From NCBI GenBank assembly GCA_014155875.1, contig JACEFZ010015036.1, positions 1-64,000 on the forward strand: 64,000 bases of DNA, given 5' to 3'. The translations under genes were made by a program, and so were the position numbers. The first letter of the stretch is position 1; every line of letters begins with the position of its first letter. Positions 1-9,776 of the stretch are shown piece by piece. The notes beneath the pieces are model-generated. The model was given only the letters and a program-made list of their open reading frames with translations, ran no database searches and was not told the DNA's origin. The stretch comes from Cepaea nemoralis. Taxonomy: Eukaryota; Mollusca; Gastropoda; Stylommatophora; Helicidae.

Positions 1-547
1 TCTGGGACCCCCAAACTTTTTTGGCGGGCCTTGGGATATTCCTCCATACCACCATCTCAATCCATCCAGCATCATTTCTCTTGGTCTGCCTCTGCCTCTC
101 TTCCCCTCGATCTTTCCAATTGTAACGATGTTCTCCAATGCTTCTCTTCTCATTACATGACCAAAGAAAGCTTTTTGTCTCTTTCTTAATCTTGTATATA
201 ATGTTCTAGTTTTATTAGCCTCTTTCTGGCAATCGTTGTTAGTTACTCCGGCAGTCCAAGGAATTCGCAAAATTCACCCCAGGAACCACACCCCTGTTGT
301 TTCCAAGCTCTTCCTAATGTGTTCATTTACATACCAAAATTCACCGGCATATAGGAAAACATGTTCTATATAGCATTTCAGCACTCTATTTCTTAGATTA
401 AATTATAGTGACTTATTGCTTAAGATACCTTTCATTTTATGAAATGCAGCTTTTGCTTGACGTATTCTATTCTTAATTGCCGTTGTGCATCTTCAATCTG
501 ATGTTATAATTGCACCTAGGTATTTTTAATTATCCACATGGTTAAGA
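1..547 (-). mobile_element. RTE-A non-LTR retrotransposon, ORF2 3' fragment (copy 1)
   Basis: Read on the minus strand, this matches the element at 8932-9724: it shares the region after the RT active site, the FFGHVMRRE-type segment and the GRGRGRPREMMLDGLRR-like C-terminus. It is a decayed relic with several indels and no open frame. It is cut at 547 by the insertion of RTE-C and resumes at 1986-2017. The real 3' end lies beyond the window start. Confidence 0.8.
536..547. repeat. 12-bp target-site duplication of RTE-C (left copy)
   Basis: The sequence acatggttaaga occurs here and again at 1974-1985, exactly flanking RTE-C copy 1. Removing the insert and one copy of the duplication restores continuous RTE-A homology across the junction. 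The first base could also belong to the GAA tail, so the duplication is 11 or 12 bp. Confidence 0.85.
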
Positions 548-1869
548 CAGGAGACAAGTTCCAATGTGGAAATTATAGAGGAATATCACTACTGTCCACA
601 AGCTATAAGATACTATCCGCAGTATTACTAAATAGACTAAAACCATATTCAGAAGACATATTTGGTGACTACCAGGCGGGTTTTAGACAAAACAGATCAA
701 CAATAGATCAGATATTTATCTTACGACAAATAGACGAGAAACATTGGGAATATAAAAGAGATCTCCATAACATTTTTGTGGATTTTAAAAAGGCTTATGA
801 TAGTGTCCATAGGAATAGTCTATGGAATGCTATGCAGGAATTTGGAATACCAAGGAAGTTAATCAACATGACCAGACTATGCATGGAAGATACTTATAAT
901 ATAGTAACATATAAAGGCAAGAAATCAGACCCCTTCCAAATAACATCTGGCTTGAAACAGGGTGATGCACTATCGCCGCTACTCTTCAATCTGGCTCTAG
1001 AGAAAGTTGTAAGGAAGATAAAGGAGGAATGTGATATTGGAGGAACATCCAAGCTGCTTGGTTATGCAGATGATATAGATATTATAGGGCAAAGTGAACA
1101 AAAGACATTGGAAATATTGACTCACTTAAAGGAAAAAGCCCAACAGATGGGGCTGGTTATCAACCAAGATAAGACAGAATATATGGTAATTTCAAGAGAC
1201 GGAATGGCTAAAAACTCTGGCCACATACAAATAGATAATATGACCATTAAAAGAACGGAAAAATACAAATACCTGGGTACAATCTTCAACTGCTCCAACA
1301 TCATAAGGGAAGAAATACAAACTAGAATCAACTCTGGAAATAAGATATACTATGCACTACAACATCTACTAAAATCAAAGGCGCTATCTCGTAACACCAA
1401 AATCACAATATACAAAACACTGATCAGACCAGTTGTGCTGTATGGCTCTGAAACCTGGAGTACAACGAAAGGAGACGAAGCCTTGTTACAAACCTTTGAG
1501 AACAAAATTTTAAGACGCATCTTTGGACCCATTAGGGATACACAAAGTGGAGAGTGGAAAAGAAGAAGTAACAAAGACATTTATGATCTGTTTAAGTCCC
1601 CGCTAATCACTGGTATCATGAAGGCTAATAGACTACAATGGCTGGGGCATATAGAAAGAATGGAAGATAATAGGGAAACAAAACTCGCTTACACTCAGGA
1701 AATAAATGACCGTAGACCCCGAGGTAGACCAAGAAGACGGTGGAGAGATAATACATGTACAGACCTACAAGCACTTGGAATCAACGACTGGCAAGAGAAG
1801 GTCCACCAGAGAGACGAATGGAGACGGATTGTATTTGCAGCAAAGAACCTCAATGGCTCGGAAAGCTGA
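548..1869 (+). CDS. RTE-type reverse transcriptase, C-terminal two thirds (partial ORF2)
   Basis: An open frame of about 440 residues. Visible RT motifs, in order, are NYRGISLLS (about residues 12-20), QAGFRQNRSTIDQIF (46-60), FVDFKKAYDSV (80-90), SGLKQGDALSPLLF (137-150) and the catalytic YADD (176-179). A KYLGTIF segment and a C-terminal domain with WLGHIERM and RPRGRPRRRWRDN follow. The family (RTE-like, APE-endonuclease LINEs) copies its RNA into nicked DNA. The endonuclease and the first RT blocks are missing, so the frame has no true start: the ATG at 538 is flanking RTE-A sequence. The frame stops at TGA 1867-1869, just before the GAA tail. It is intact but cannot be autonomous. Confidence 0.85.
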
Positions 1870-1973
1870 AGAAGAAGAAGAAGAAGAAGAAGAAGAAGAA
1901 GAAGAAGAAGAAGAAGAAGAAGAAGAAGAAGAAGAAGAAGAAGAAGAAGAAGAAGAAGAAGAAGAAGAAGAAG
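548..1973 (+). mobile_element. RTE-C non-LTR retrotransposon, 5'-truncated insertion (copy 1)
   Basis: A 5'-truncated LINE copy that starts inside the reverse transcriptase and ends in a (GAA)n tail. It is flanked by a 12-bp direct repeat and lies inside RTE-A. A second, very similar copy lies on the minus strand at 56007-57466 with the same 3' end and a short GAA tail, so the microsatellite is the element's own 3' terminus. Truncation plus a target duplication is the usual product of target-primed reverse transcription. Confidence 0.88.
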
Positions 1974-1975
1974 AC
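1868..1975 (+). repeat. (GAA)n microsatellite, 3' tail of RTE-C
   Basis: About 35 near-perfect GAA units directly follow the RTE-C stop codon. All three frames are open on each strand, which produces spurious Glu-, Lys- and Ser-rich reading frames. Confidence 0.95.
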
Positions 1976-1985
1976 ATGGTTAAGA

Positions 1986-2017
1986 ATGTTCCCTTCTATT
2001 TCCATTTCACATGTTGG
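1986..2017 (-). mobile_element. RTE-A copy 1, continuation after the RTE-C insertion
   Basis: About 30 bp match the reverse complement of 9088-9118, the RTE-A segment that should follow the part ending at 547. Beyond about 2017 the homology stops in A+T-rich sequence. Confidence 0.65.
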
Positions 2018-2124
2018 TATAATATATTTTATAAAAATATTTAAATAGTATAATGTATTGTTACATATAAATAAATAAATGGTATCATATATTGTAAAAT
2101 AAAAGAGGATAAATACTAGAATAT
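2018..2124. repeat. A+T-rich degenerate tandem repeat, left part
   Basis: Degenerate units containing ataatatattgtta and ataaataatta. The same repeat resumes at 6592, after the MITE-P/RTE-D complex. Confidence 0.55.
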
Positions 2125-2160
2125 AGGGTGTATGTTTAATGACAGTGCAGTGTTTGAAAA
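2125..2160. mobile_element. MITE-P, left terminus (split by RTE-D)
   Basis: The AGGGTGTAT terminus and about 36 bp are the inverted complement of 6556-6591. The element is a small palindromic MITE of about 155 bp, split by the RTE-D insertion. The bases outside the ends (gaatat and ggatat) could be a short, imperfect target duplication. The superfamily is undetermined. Confidence 0.6.
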
Positions 2161-2524
2161 GTCAGGTCTTAGTCAGATATGCTGAGCTACCGTAATGACA
2201 GCTGACGGCGCTACCTGCTTTCTGTTAGCGACAAATTTTGGTCGGCGCTTATCAAACCCGACACCCCACATTGTGCCAACGGCTTCGGGTGGAAGAGTGC
2301 AATTGTCAGGGTATAAGCATTATCCTGGTGCGAGGAAATGCAACCTAAAGACAAAATCTCATGGCAGGGCAGACCAGGCCCTAAGCCTTGATTGGCAGCT
2401 GGTCTAGGATCTAAGCTCCGATAGCCGGACAGTTAGAGCATTGCTTTGCTGATCCGGCAGCTTCTGCAGCTTGTCTTGTTCCAGATGTAATGCTGTTATC
2501 TTTTCTATGGCGTGAACTAGACAG

Positions 2525-2526
<2 letters not shown>

Positions 2527-2610
<84 letters not shown>
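2527..2610 (+). repeat. (AG)n microsatellite followed by a run of 10 G
   Basis: About 37 AG units with one interruption, then G10 at 2601-2610. The tract lies in the RTE-D leader and probably arose after insertion. Confidence 0.95.
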
Positions 2611-2611
<1 letters not shown>

Positions 2612-2965
2612 CATGCTGCATGGGCAACACATGGTCTCTATATTTTAGCCCAGGCTTTGTGCTATGGAGAGGTATAACTCCATCCCTGGTCTTAACAGGT
2701 CTCGAAATCAAAGCGAGAGGTAGCAGGGTTATAAATAATTGTCAGTTGGCGTAGACATGGGGCGACATGGTTTGCCTCTGGCGGTGGGAGACACCTACAG
2801 GTGTCACTGATCAGCTGCCGTCAGCCTCAAGCTGGGCAGCCCCCGGCCAATTCAGCCCCCGACCAATTGGGTGCTGATCCGCCATAGTCTTGCCTGCTGC
2901 TAGGACAAAATCTGAATCTCAGGCTGTTAAACCAATGCACCTGGTATTGATAAAAAGAAAATAGA

Positions 2966-5900
2966 AACCTCAAACTACGGCTTGCAGCTTCGAACGTAAG
3001 AACCATGTGTCCAGGATTTTCCACTGACCTGACGAATATTGACGATGTGAGAAAAACGGCTGTGATTGATCCCGAACTCAATCGTCTTACCATTGATATT
3101 GCTGGCCTGCAGGAGACTCGCCTCGCCGATGGAGGGTCACTCAGGGAAAACAATTACACTTGGTTTTTGTTGAAAGGATAGAGAGCAGACAGAAAAAAAG
3201 GCAACATGGTGTGGGCTTTGCAGTGAAGAATTCGCTACTGGGAATGATTGAAATTCCAGCTGGAGATAATGAAAATCTTTTATCCCTGCGCTTGGCAACC
3301 TCTTGTGGTTTTGCCACCATTATCACTGCATATGCACCGACATTCACTTCCCCTGATGATATGAAGGATTCGTTCTATGAGGAGTTAGACTTCCGTGATC
3401 AAGGCAATTCCAAAATCCGAATACATTTATATGCTCGGTGATTTCAATGCTCGTGTGATCAAGGATTCAAGTTGATGGCCAGTGTGCCTTGGAAATTAAA
3501 ACATCGGTCGCATGAATGAAAATGGGCAAAGGCTGCTTGAGCATTGCACCAGAAATGACCTATGTATTACATCTCCTTTTTTAAAACAAAAGAGTTGCAT
3601 AAGGTCGCATCTAAACATCCAAGATCCGGCCATTGGCATCAGATGGACTTCATTATCACACGAAGACAACACCTGAACGAAATATTATTAACTCGAAGTT
3701 ACCACAGTGCTGACTGTGATACGGATCATTCTTTGTTGTAGCAAGAGTTAGACTGAGACCAAAGAGAATCTACACGGCTATACACAAATCTAGCCCCAGG
3801 ATTAATATTATTAACACCCACGATCCTGATAAGTGCTTTGTGTTCCAAGGGCAACTTGAAGACGCTTTCACTGATACATCAGAAAATTGTACAGTAAGTG
3901 AAAAGTGGGGTGAACTTAAGGAAACTCTTTATAAAACAGCGGTAAGGGTTTACGGCACTATGGATCATGAGAGACTGGACTGGTTTGTGGCATGCAGTCA
4001 GACACTGCAGCCCTTGATTGATATAAAGAAGATAGCTCTCTTAAGAAACAAGGAAAGAACAACGCGTAACACTCTGAGTGAGCTGAAGCAAGCTAAGAAG
4101 GATGTGCAAAAGGCTGCCAGGCAGTGTGCAAGTGACTATTGGATCAAGTTATGTGAGTCCATTGAAAATGCAAGTGATAAGCGAAACATCAGAAGCATGT
4201 ATGAAGGGATAAAGAAAGCCTGTGGTCCAATAGTCAAAAGAAGTGCACCACTGAAAACCTTGACTGGAGAAATCATCACTGATAAGAAACGGCAGATGGA
4301 TAGATGGGTAGAATATTATTTGGAGCTTTACTCAAGTGAGACCAAACAAGTGGATGATGCCCTCAACGCCATAGAGGCCCTACTAACTCTTGACCACCTG
4401 GAATTACTTCCCACCATAACATAAGTTAAGTGTGCTATAAATGAAATTGCATCTGGCAAGGCCCCAGGTAAGGATGGGATTCCAGTAGAGGTTATCAGGC
4501 GTGGGCAAGAAACACTCACTCTACAGATCCACCAGCTAATAGAGCTATGCTGGCGAGAAGGACAAGTCCCACAGAATTTCAAAGATTCAAGCATCGTAAC
4601 ACTGTACTAGAATAAGGGCGATCGGAGCGACGGTAACAACTATATGGATATGTCACTTCTGTGTATTGTTGAGAAAGTATTTGCCAGAATTCTTCTGCGC
4701 AGACTTCAAGCCCTAGGAGATAAAATCTACCCCGAATCACAGTGTGGCTTTCAACTGAACTGGTCTACCATTGATGTGATATTCTCATTGCGACAAATGC
4801 AAGAAAAATGCCGTGAACAGAATCAATCACTGTTTATTGCCTTCACCGACCTCACAAAGACATTTGATTTGGTCAGTCGTGAGGGTAGTTCAAGGCACTA
4901 AAGAAGATTGGCTGCCCACCAACTCTTCTGTCCATTGTGGAATCGTTCCATACAGGCATGAAGGGTATAATCAAGTTTGATGGTGCAACTTCAGAAGAGT
5001 TTGAAATCAAGAGTGGAGTTAAGCAAGGTTGTGTACTATCCCCCACCCTCTTTGGGATATACTTTTCACTTCTACTGAAATATGCCATTCGTGAGCAGGA
5101 TGGTGGTATATTCATTCACTCACGCTCAGATGGCGGCCTCTACAATGCTCAGAGACTGAAGGCCAAGACCAAACTTAGGAGGGAACTTATCAGAGAGTTG
5201 CATTTTGCAGATGATGCTGCAATTACGATCCACTCTGAGGAAGAATTACAACGTCTACTATCTGCATTCTCCAATGTTTGTTCTGAATTTGGTTTAACAA
5301 TTAGCAAAAAGAATACACACATTATGTCACAAGGTGCACATGGGGTACCAATCAATCTTTATTGACGACGCCGAACTAGAGATAGTAGACCATTTTACAT
5401 ATCTAGGATCAGACGTAAATAGCAAATTATCCCTAGATCAGGAAATCAACATCCGGATTGGTAAGGCAGCATCAACAATGAACAGGTTGGCACAAAGAGT
5501 CTGGGAGAACAGGAATCTTACTGCCAAAAACAAAAGTTCCTTGTCTATCAAGTCTGTGTCCTTAGTACTCTTCTTTATGGCAGTGAAACCTGGATAACTT
5601 ACTCACACCAAGAGAAACGTTTAAGCAGCTTTCATATGCGGTGTCTGCTAAGAATATTTGGTATTAAGTGGCAAGACAAAATCACAAATACTGAAGTATT
5701 GGAAAGATCAGGTTGTGTGACGGTATATTCCATGCTCAGTCTTCGTAGACTTAGATGGATAGGACACGTCAGGAGGATGGATGATAGTAGAATACCAAAG
5801 GACATCTTTATTGGTGAATTACAGATGGGTAAGAGATCTCAGGGTCGGCCTCTACTACGATACAAAGATGTGTATAAGCGGGACATGTCTGATACAGGCA

Positions 5901-6394
5901 TTGATAATGCACATTGGGCAGCAAGTCGCCGCTGAACGTGTTGCCATAAAAACTGTCATTTACTGCTAATATTGTACCTTGCAGTGTATAGCAGAGGGGT
6001 CTTTGAGCCTGAGGAATTAAGGCCGCGTGGCTAGTGCAGTCGCCGCGAACTGTGCAGGTTAGGATTTTCTTTTTGCCCCCGACAGAAAAAACATCCCACA
6101 CTCTTACCGAGAGGTCGAACCCGGGTTTCCCGAAGGAGAGTCCGGCGTTCTAGCCACTCGGCCAGCCGCTCCTCATAACGTGTTGCTGAACGTGTTGCAT
6201 GGAGGGCAAATATCAGAAATGGAATAAAGACAAAGGAGAAAATTATTGCAGATAAGTCACACACCGAGCGTGCGAGACGTTAGATGGTGCGTGATGGTGG
6301 AAATGACCATGTGTTCATATGCATCCGCTGTGGACAAACATCTACAGCGCGAATTGGCCTTATGAGTCACATTCGCCATCGCCATGGGTTGTAG
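2966..6394 (+). pseudogene. RTE-D ORF2: APE endonuclease, reverse transcriptase, C2H2 zinc finger (disrupted)
   Basis: Endonuclease pieces run from about 2966 to 3730: an SNVRTMCPGF start, AGLQETRLADGG (catalytic Glu), GVGFAVKNSLL, TAYAP, then GDFNARV and DHS, with frame changes between them. A linker is open at 3840-4424. RT motifs follow: GKAPGKDGIPVEV, a damaged SDGNNY block, GFQLNWSTIDVIFSLRQM, KSGVKQGCVLSPTLFGI and HFADDA (FADD active site), then YLGSDVNS, RWIGHVRRMDD and QGRPLLRYKD. Near the end a C-x2-C-x12-H-x4-H finger begins at 6320 and the frame stops at 6392-6394. Some related elements carry such a finger, possibly for nucleic-acid binding; that role is inferred. A SINE-1 interrupts the C-terminal domain. 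Confidence 0.85.
5945..6184 (-). mobile_element. SINE-1, tRNA-derived SINE (copy 1)
   Basis: On the minus strand the element begins with a tRNA-like head: box A tggccgagtggc and box B gggttcgacc. A body with a cctgcacagttcgcggcgac segment follows. The 14-bp duplication gctgaacgtgttgc (5931-5944 and 6185-6198) marks insertion into RTE-D. Two further copies, at 6712 and 50764, share head and body. I cannot assign the central domain to a named SINE class. Confidence 0.85.
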
Positions 6395-6472
6395 TTATTA
6401 AGCCTTTGTGAAGCAAAACGTAACAAATTATCGTCTATCAAGACAGCAAGGTGCCAATGCAGTGTTTGAAAA

Positions 6473-6591
6473 TATTGCCGGTGCACGTTTTGTATTCACC
6501 CTCTGTAAAGTTCATGCAACATAATAGGTAAATACAAAACTTGGACCGGCAATATTTTCACACACTGCACAGTCATTAAAAAATACACCCT
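6473..6591. mobile_element. MITE-P, right part
   Basis: Contains the rest of the left arm (tattgccggtgcacgttttg), a short loop and the complete right arm, which folds back on the left arm over about 45 bp. It ends in ATACACCCT, the inverse of the left terminus at 2125. Confidence 0.65.
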
Positions 6592-7030
6592 GGATATTTT
6601 TAAACATAAACGTATAAATACCATATTATTAAATATAATTAAATAAATTGCATAATATATTATGAATATTCAAACGGATAAATATTGTAATATATTGTTA
6701 AACATAAATAACTGTCATCTACTGCCCATAATACCTTGCGGTGTAGGGCAGCAGGGTCTTGAGCCTGAGGAATTAAGGTCGCCTGACCAGTGCAGTCGAG
6801 GCGAACTGTGCAGGTTAGGGTTGTCTGTCCCCGACAGAAAACAATCCACATCTTACCGAGGATTCGAGCCTGGGTCTCCCGAAGGAGAAACCGGCGTTCT
6901 TAGCCATTCGGCCAGCCGCTCCTTAAACATAAATAATTAAATAGTATAATATATTGTTAAATATAAATAATTAAAATAAAAAAAGTATTATATTATTTAG
7001 TATAAACGTATAAAAAGTATAATATATTGA
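6592..7030. repeat. A+T-rich degenerate tandem repeat, right part
   Basis: Units around ttaaatataaataattaaat and agtataatatattg repeat irregularly and are interrupted by a SINE-1 copy. This continues the tract at 2018-2124. Confidence 0.6.
6712..6922 (-). mobile_element. SINE-1, tRNA-derived SINE (copy 2)
   Basis: A complete 211-bp copy flanked by the perfect 14-bp duplication ttaaacataaataa (6698-6711 and 6923-6936). On the minus strand box A reads tggccgaatggc and box B ggctcgaatcc. Both sharp ends are defined here, so this copy is the best reference for the family length. Confidence 0.88.
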
Positions 7031-7233
7031 TCCATATAAAACTTTGACACGCACGCACTCACAGACACACACACACTATGAACATAACAAAAACAAGCAC
7101 GCATTAACTCTTAAAGTATGAGAGACCAATATTTGTGGCCTATATTTCCAAGCATTCTTGATCGGGTAAATTCTATCCACCTCTTTGTTTCGCTATTTAC
7201 AGATTATGAATTTTATAATTTCCCTTTATAACC

Positions 7234-7479
7234 GCTGGCTCTGTGTCGAATGTGTTACGGACGCAGTTCGTAATCCCGCATACCCGCGCCCGAAAAACAG
7301 CTGTGGACGATTTGGTAGCAGACCGCCTTGCGTTGGTTTTTTACGAATGGGATGGGTGCCGGTCGCCAGAAAGCATTGGCAAACTACTAAGCTTAACCTT
7401 GGCAAGAAATCACAACAGCAAAAAAATGCTGGTGTTGACTGCGACGTCCTGTGAAGGATATGCAACTAACATTAACTAA
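7234..7479 (+). mobile_element. SINE-2, tRNA-derived SINE (copy 1)
   Basis: Flanked by the perfect 13-bp duplication tccctttataacc (7221-7233 and 7480-7492). The body contains the family hallmark: ggtcgccagaaagcattggc, aaactactaagc and a 3' part with tgctggtgttgactgc and ggatatgcaa. Its tRNA head is the most diverged of the six copies. Confidence 0.85.
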
Positions 7480-7779
7480 TCCCTTTATAACCACTTGTAA
7501 TATCAGTGTTTTTTTTTTTATGTTGCATGTTCTTTGCAGATTTATCCTATAAGGAAGTTTTACCTCCAATAGTTTGCCATTGCTATGTGAACAAGAAATC
7601 AATATTAAACATTGTCCAACTGGCCATTGTAGGGAATGAACTGTATAGTTTTGAAAACTATGGAATTAACTCTTGGTGTTTGACAGAACAATAACACTCA
7701 GAAAAAAATTCTGCTCCAATCTATCATGTCCCTTAAGAGTTAAACAAATGAAGAAATTACACAAAATGGAAATAGCAAT

Positions 7780-8128
7780 GTCATCTCGTGCAGCTGTGTT
7801 CCTCATGTGGATATACGTGACTACGGAGAAAATGGCGATGTGTGTATGTATGGATGTATGTGGGTCAGTTCTTTATGCGTTCGCGAACGGTCCATCCGAT
7901 TGAGATGAAATTTTCTACACGTCTTCTTCTCATTCCAGTGCAACCAACTGTCATAGTTTTATCTATCAGCTTTTAGCTATTACCTTACTAAAATTTAATT
8001 TTGTAACTACATGACTGAACATAAGAAAATATAAAACAAGGGACATAACTTTTAGTAGCATTGTTATATCTTAAGTTAAGTCTCCTGGCTATAGATAGAT
8101 CTATGTTTTTTACGGGAACGGGCCGAAC

Positions 8129-8183
<55 letters not shown>

Positions 8184-8225
8184 TATCCTCGCCAGGGCCT
8201 GGGCGAAGCCGGGCCGGGTCAGCTA

Positions 8226-8226
<1 letters not shown>
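7780..8226 (+). mobile_element. Non-autonomous Helitron-like element
   Basis: The 3' terminus has a GC-rich segment with gggcgaagccgggcc and then cagCTAG, followed by T at 8227, the expected Helitron end at an A/T target. Upstream, ccatccgattgagatgaaat and acgggaacgggcc resemble sequence common inside invertebrate Helitrons. The 5' TC terminus was not located, so the start is approximate. No Rep/helicase coding is present. Confidence 0.6.
8131..8181 (+). repeat. (GATA)n microsatellite
   Basis: About 12 GATA units lie inside the Helitron-like element, upstream of its terminal GC-rich segment. Confidence 0.95.

Positions 8227-8227
<1 letters not shown>

Positions 8228-8299
<72 letters not shown>
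8228..8299 (+). repeat. (TA)n microsatellite
   Basis: A pure TA run between the Helitron 3' end and the head of SINE-2 copy 2. A similar run follows the SINE at 8550-8597, so the SINE probably landed in an AT dinucleotide tract. Confidence 0.95.
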
Positions 8300-8303
<4 letters not shown>

Positions 8304-8540
8304 GCTCCATGGCCGAGGGGTTAGCAGCTTTCTCCGCTAACCCCGAATACTCTCGTCACGTGACGCGACGAGAATTAGCAGTGGTTCGAATCGCAAAAGT
8401 GACTTATGAGAGTATGGAGCCGGTCGCTCAGAAAGTCGTGGCGTGCTGATGAGCGTAATCTAGCCTAGGAATCAACATACAGCTGAAAGATGCTGGTGTT
8501 GACCGCAATATCCTGAAACAGGATGGAAACGCGGGGAAAA

Positions 8541-8549
<9 letters not shown>
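8300..8549 (+). mobile_element. SINE-2, tRNA-derived SINE (copy 2)
   Basis: The head is well preserved: box A atggccgaggggttagcag and box B gtggttcgaatcgc. The hallmark ggtcgctcagaaagtcgtgg and gatgctggtgttgacc segments follow, ending in an A-rich tail at 8535-8549. AT microsatellites flank it on both sides. Confidence 0.85.

Positions 8550-8597
<48 letters not shown>
8550..8597 (+). repeat. (AT)n microsatellite
   Basis: A pure AT run directly after the A-tail of SINE-2 copy 2. Confidence 0.95.
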
Positions 8598-8598
<1 letters not shown>

Positions 8599-8931
8599 CG
8601 CATATCACCGTCTCTTGTTTTTCTTTAGCCAAGCCAACGTATGACCCTTGTCAAGATCTAGTGCTATTTTAGATTTTGAGCATGAAGAAAAACACAACTC
8701 TATGTTCTGACTCCCTATTTGTAACCCATTTTGTGCGGAAAGATAATAATAGTAATAATATATTGTCAAATGTGATCTCCTATTTAAACAGAAACGCGGT
8801 ATATCGCCATGCTAAGGTCATCGTGGCATTTGTTTCGTTTCGGGATATCTTTCACAATTTTAATCATTTGATTCATTTGATTATGCACCATGTTTGAACC
8901 AACCCTACTTTTTCTTTGGCACTGAATCAGT
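8598..8931. other. Unassigned sequence, ends in RTE-A target site
   Basis: No open frame of interest and no recognised repeat. Its last bases, actgaatcagt (8921-8931), are the left target duplication of RTE-A copy 2. Confidence 0.5.
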
Positions 8932-9713
8932 GTGAATGCAGATGACACAGTATTGGTGGCGGATAGTGCAACAGACCTACAACAATTGTTGGACATTGTA
9001 GTATCAGAGAGTGCACAGAAAGGACTCTCCTTGAATATCAAGAAAACAGTAACAATGGTGATATCAAAGAAAATGGGGACACCAAAATGTGCATAGAAAT
9101 AGAAGGGGAAATTCTCAACCAAGTGAATAATTTTAAATACCTAGGGGTACTTATAACAGCGGATGGAAGATGTACAACAGAGATTAAGAGCAGAATAGGG
9201 CAGGCAAAAGCCGCATTTCAGAAAATGAAGAGTATCTTATGCAATAAGTCGCTATCAGTGAATGTAAGAAAGAGAGTGCTAACATGCTATATAGAACCAG
9301 TTTTGCTATATCGCAGCGAATCTTGGAATGTAAATGAACAAATTAGGAAGAACTTAGAAGCAACAGAGATGTGGTTTTTAAGACGAATGTTGCGAATTCC
9401 ATGGACTACAAGAGTAACTAACAACGATTGCATGAAAGAGGCTAATGAAACTAGAACATTATATACAACAATAAGAAAGAGACAAACAGCTTTCTTTGGT
9501 CATGTGATGAGAAGAGAGGCATTGGAGAACATCGTGACAACTAGAAAGATCGAGGGGAAGAGAGGGAGAGGCAGAGGCAGACCACGAGAAATGATGCTGG
9601 ACGGACTGAGACGGTGGCATGGAGGAATATCATCAGCAGAGTTGATCCAGAACACCAAAGACCAAGATTTGTGGAGAGCCATGAACGCCTACGCCAGCCG
9701 GCACGGCACTTGA
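8932..9713 (+). pseudogene. RTE-A ORF2 C-terminal fragment
   Basis: The first coded residues are NADDTVLVADSATDLQQLL, where the family motif is YADD. A KTVTMVISKK segment follows, then a frame change near 9080, then a frame open to 9713. That frame shows NNFKYLGVLITADGR, LTCYIEPVLLY, TEMWFLRRMLRIPW, FFGHVMRREALEN and RGRGRPREMMLDGL. The endonuclease and most of the RT are absent, so it is non-functional. Confidence 0.82.
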
Positions 9714-9724
9714 TGATGATGATG
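8932..9724 (+). mobile_element. RTE-A non-LTR retrotransposon, 5'-truncated insertion (copy 2)
   Basis: An 11-bp duplication, actgaatcagt, at 8921-8931 and 9725-9735 bounds a 793-bp insertion. It begins exactly at the RT active-site region and ends in a short (GAT)n tail at 9711-9724. This is the less damaged of the two RTE-A copies. Confidence 0.88.
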
Positions 9725-9776
9725 ACTGAATCAGTTAATCATGTTTTAAAGTTATCCCTCAGACTTTTATGACTCT

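Larger units (their letters stand above)
2161..6457 (+). mobile_element. RTE-D non-LTR retrotransposon, apparently full-length, with C-terminal zinc finger
   Basis: The 15-bp direct repeat tgcagtgtttgaaaa at 2146-2160 and 6458-6472 bounds the whole block, so this looks like one complete insertion into MITE-P. Without the nested SINE-1 it is about 4.0 kb. It has an untranslated leader of about 800 bp with an (AG)n tract, a coding region with APE endonuclease, RT and a C2H2 finger, and a short 3' UTR. Frameshifts and stops make it inactive. It ends without an obvious microsatellite tail, unlike RTE-A, -B and -C. Confidence 0.82.

Noticed and set aside
1706..2048. Glu-, Lys- and Ser-rich reading frames across the (GAA)n tract
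   Set aside because: All come from the GAA microsatellite read in three frames or in reverse, fused to the RTE-C C-terminus.
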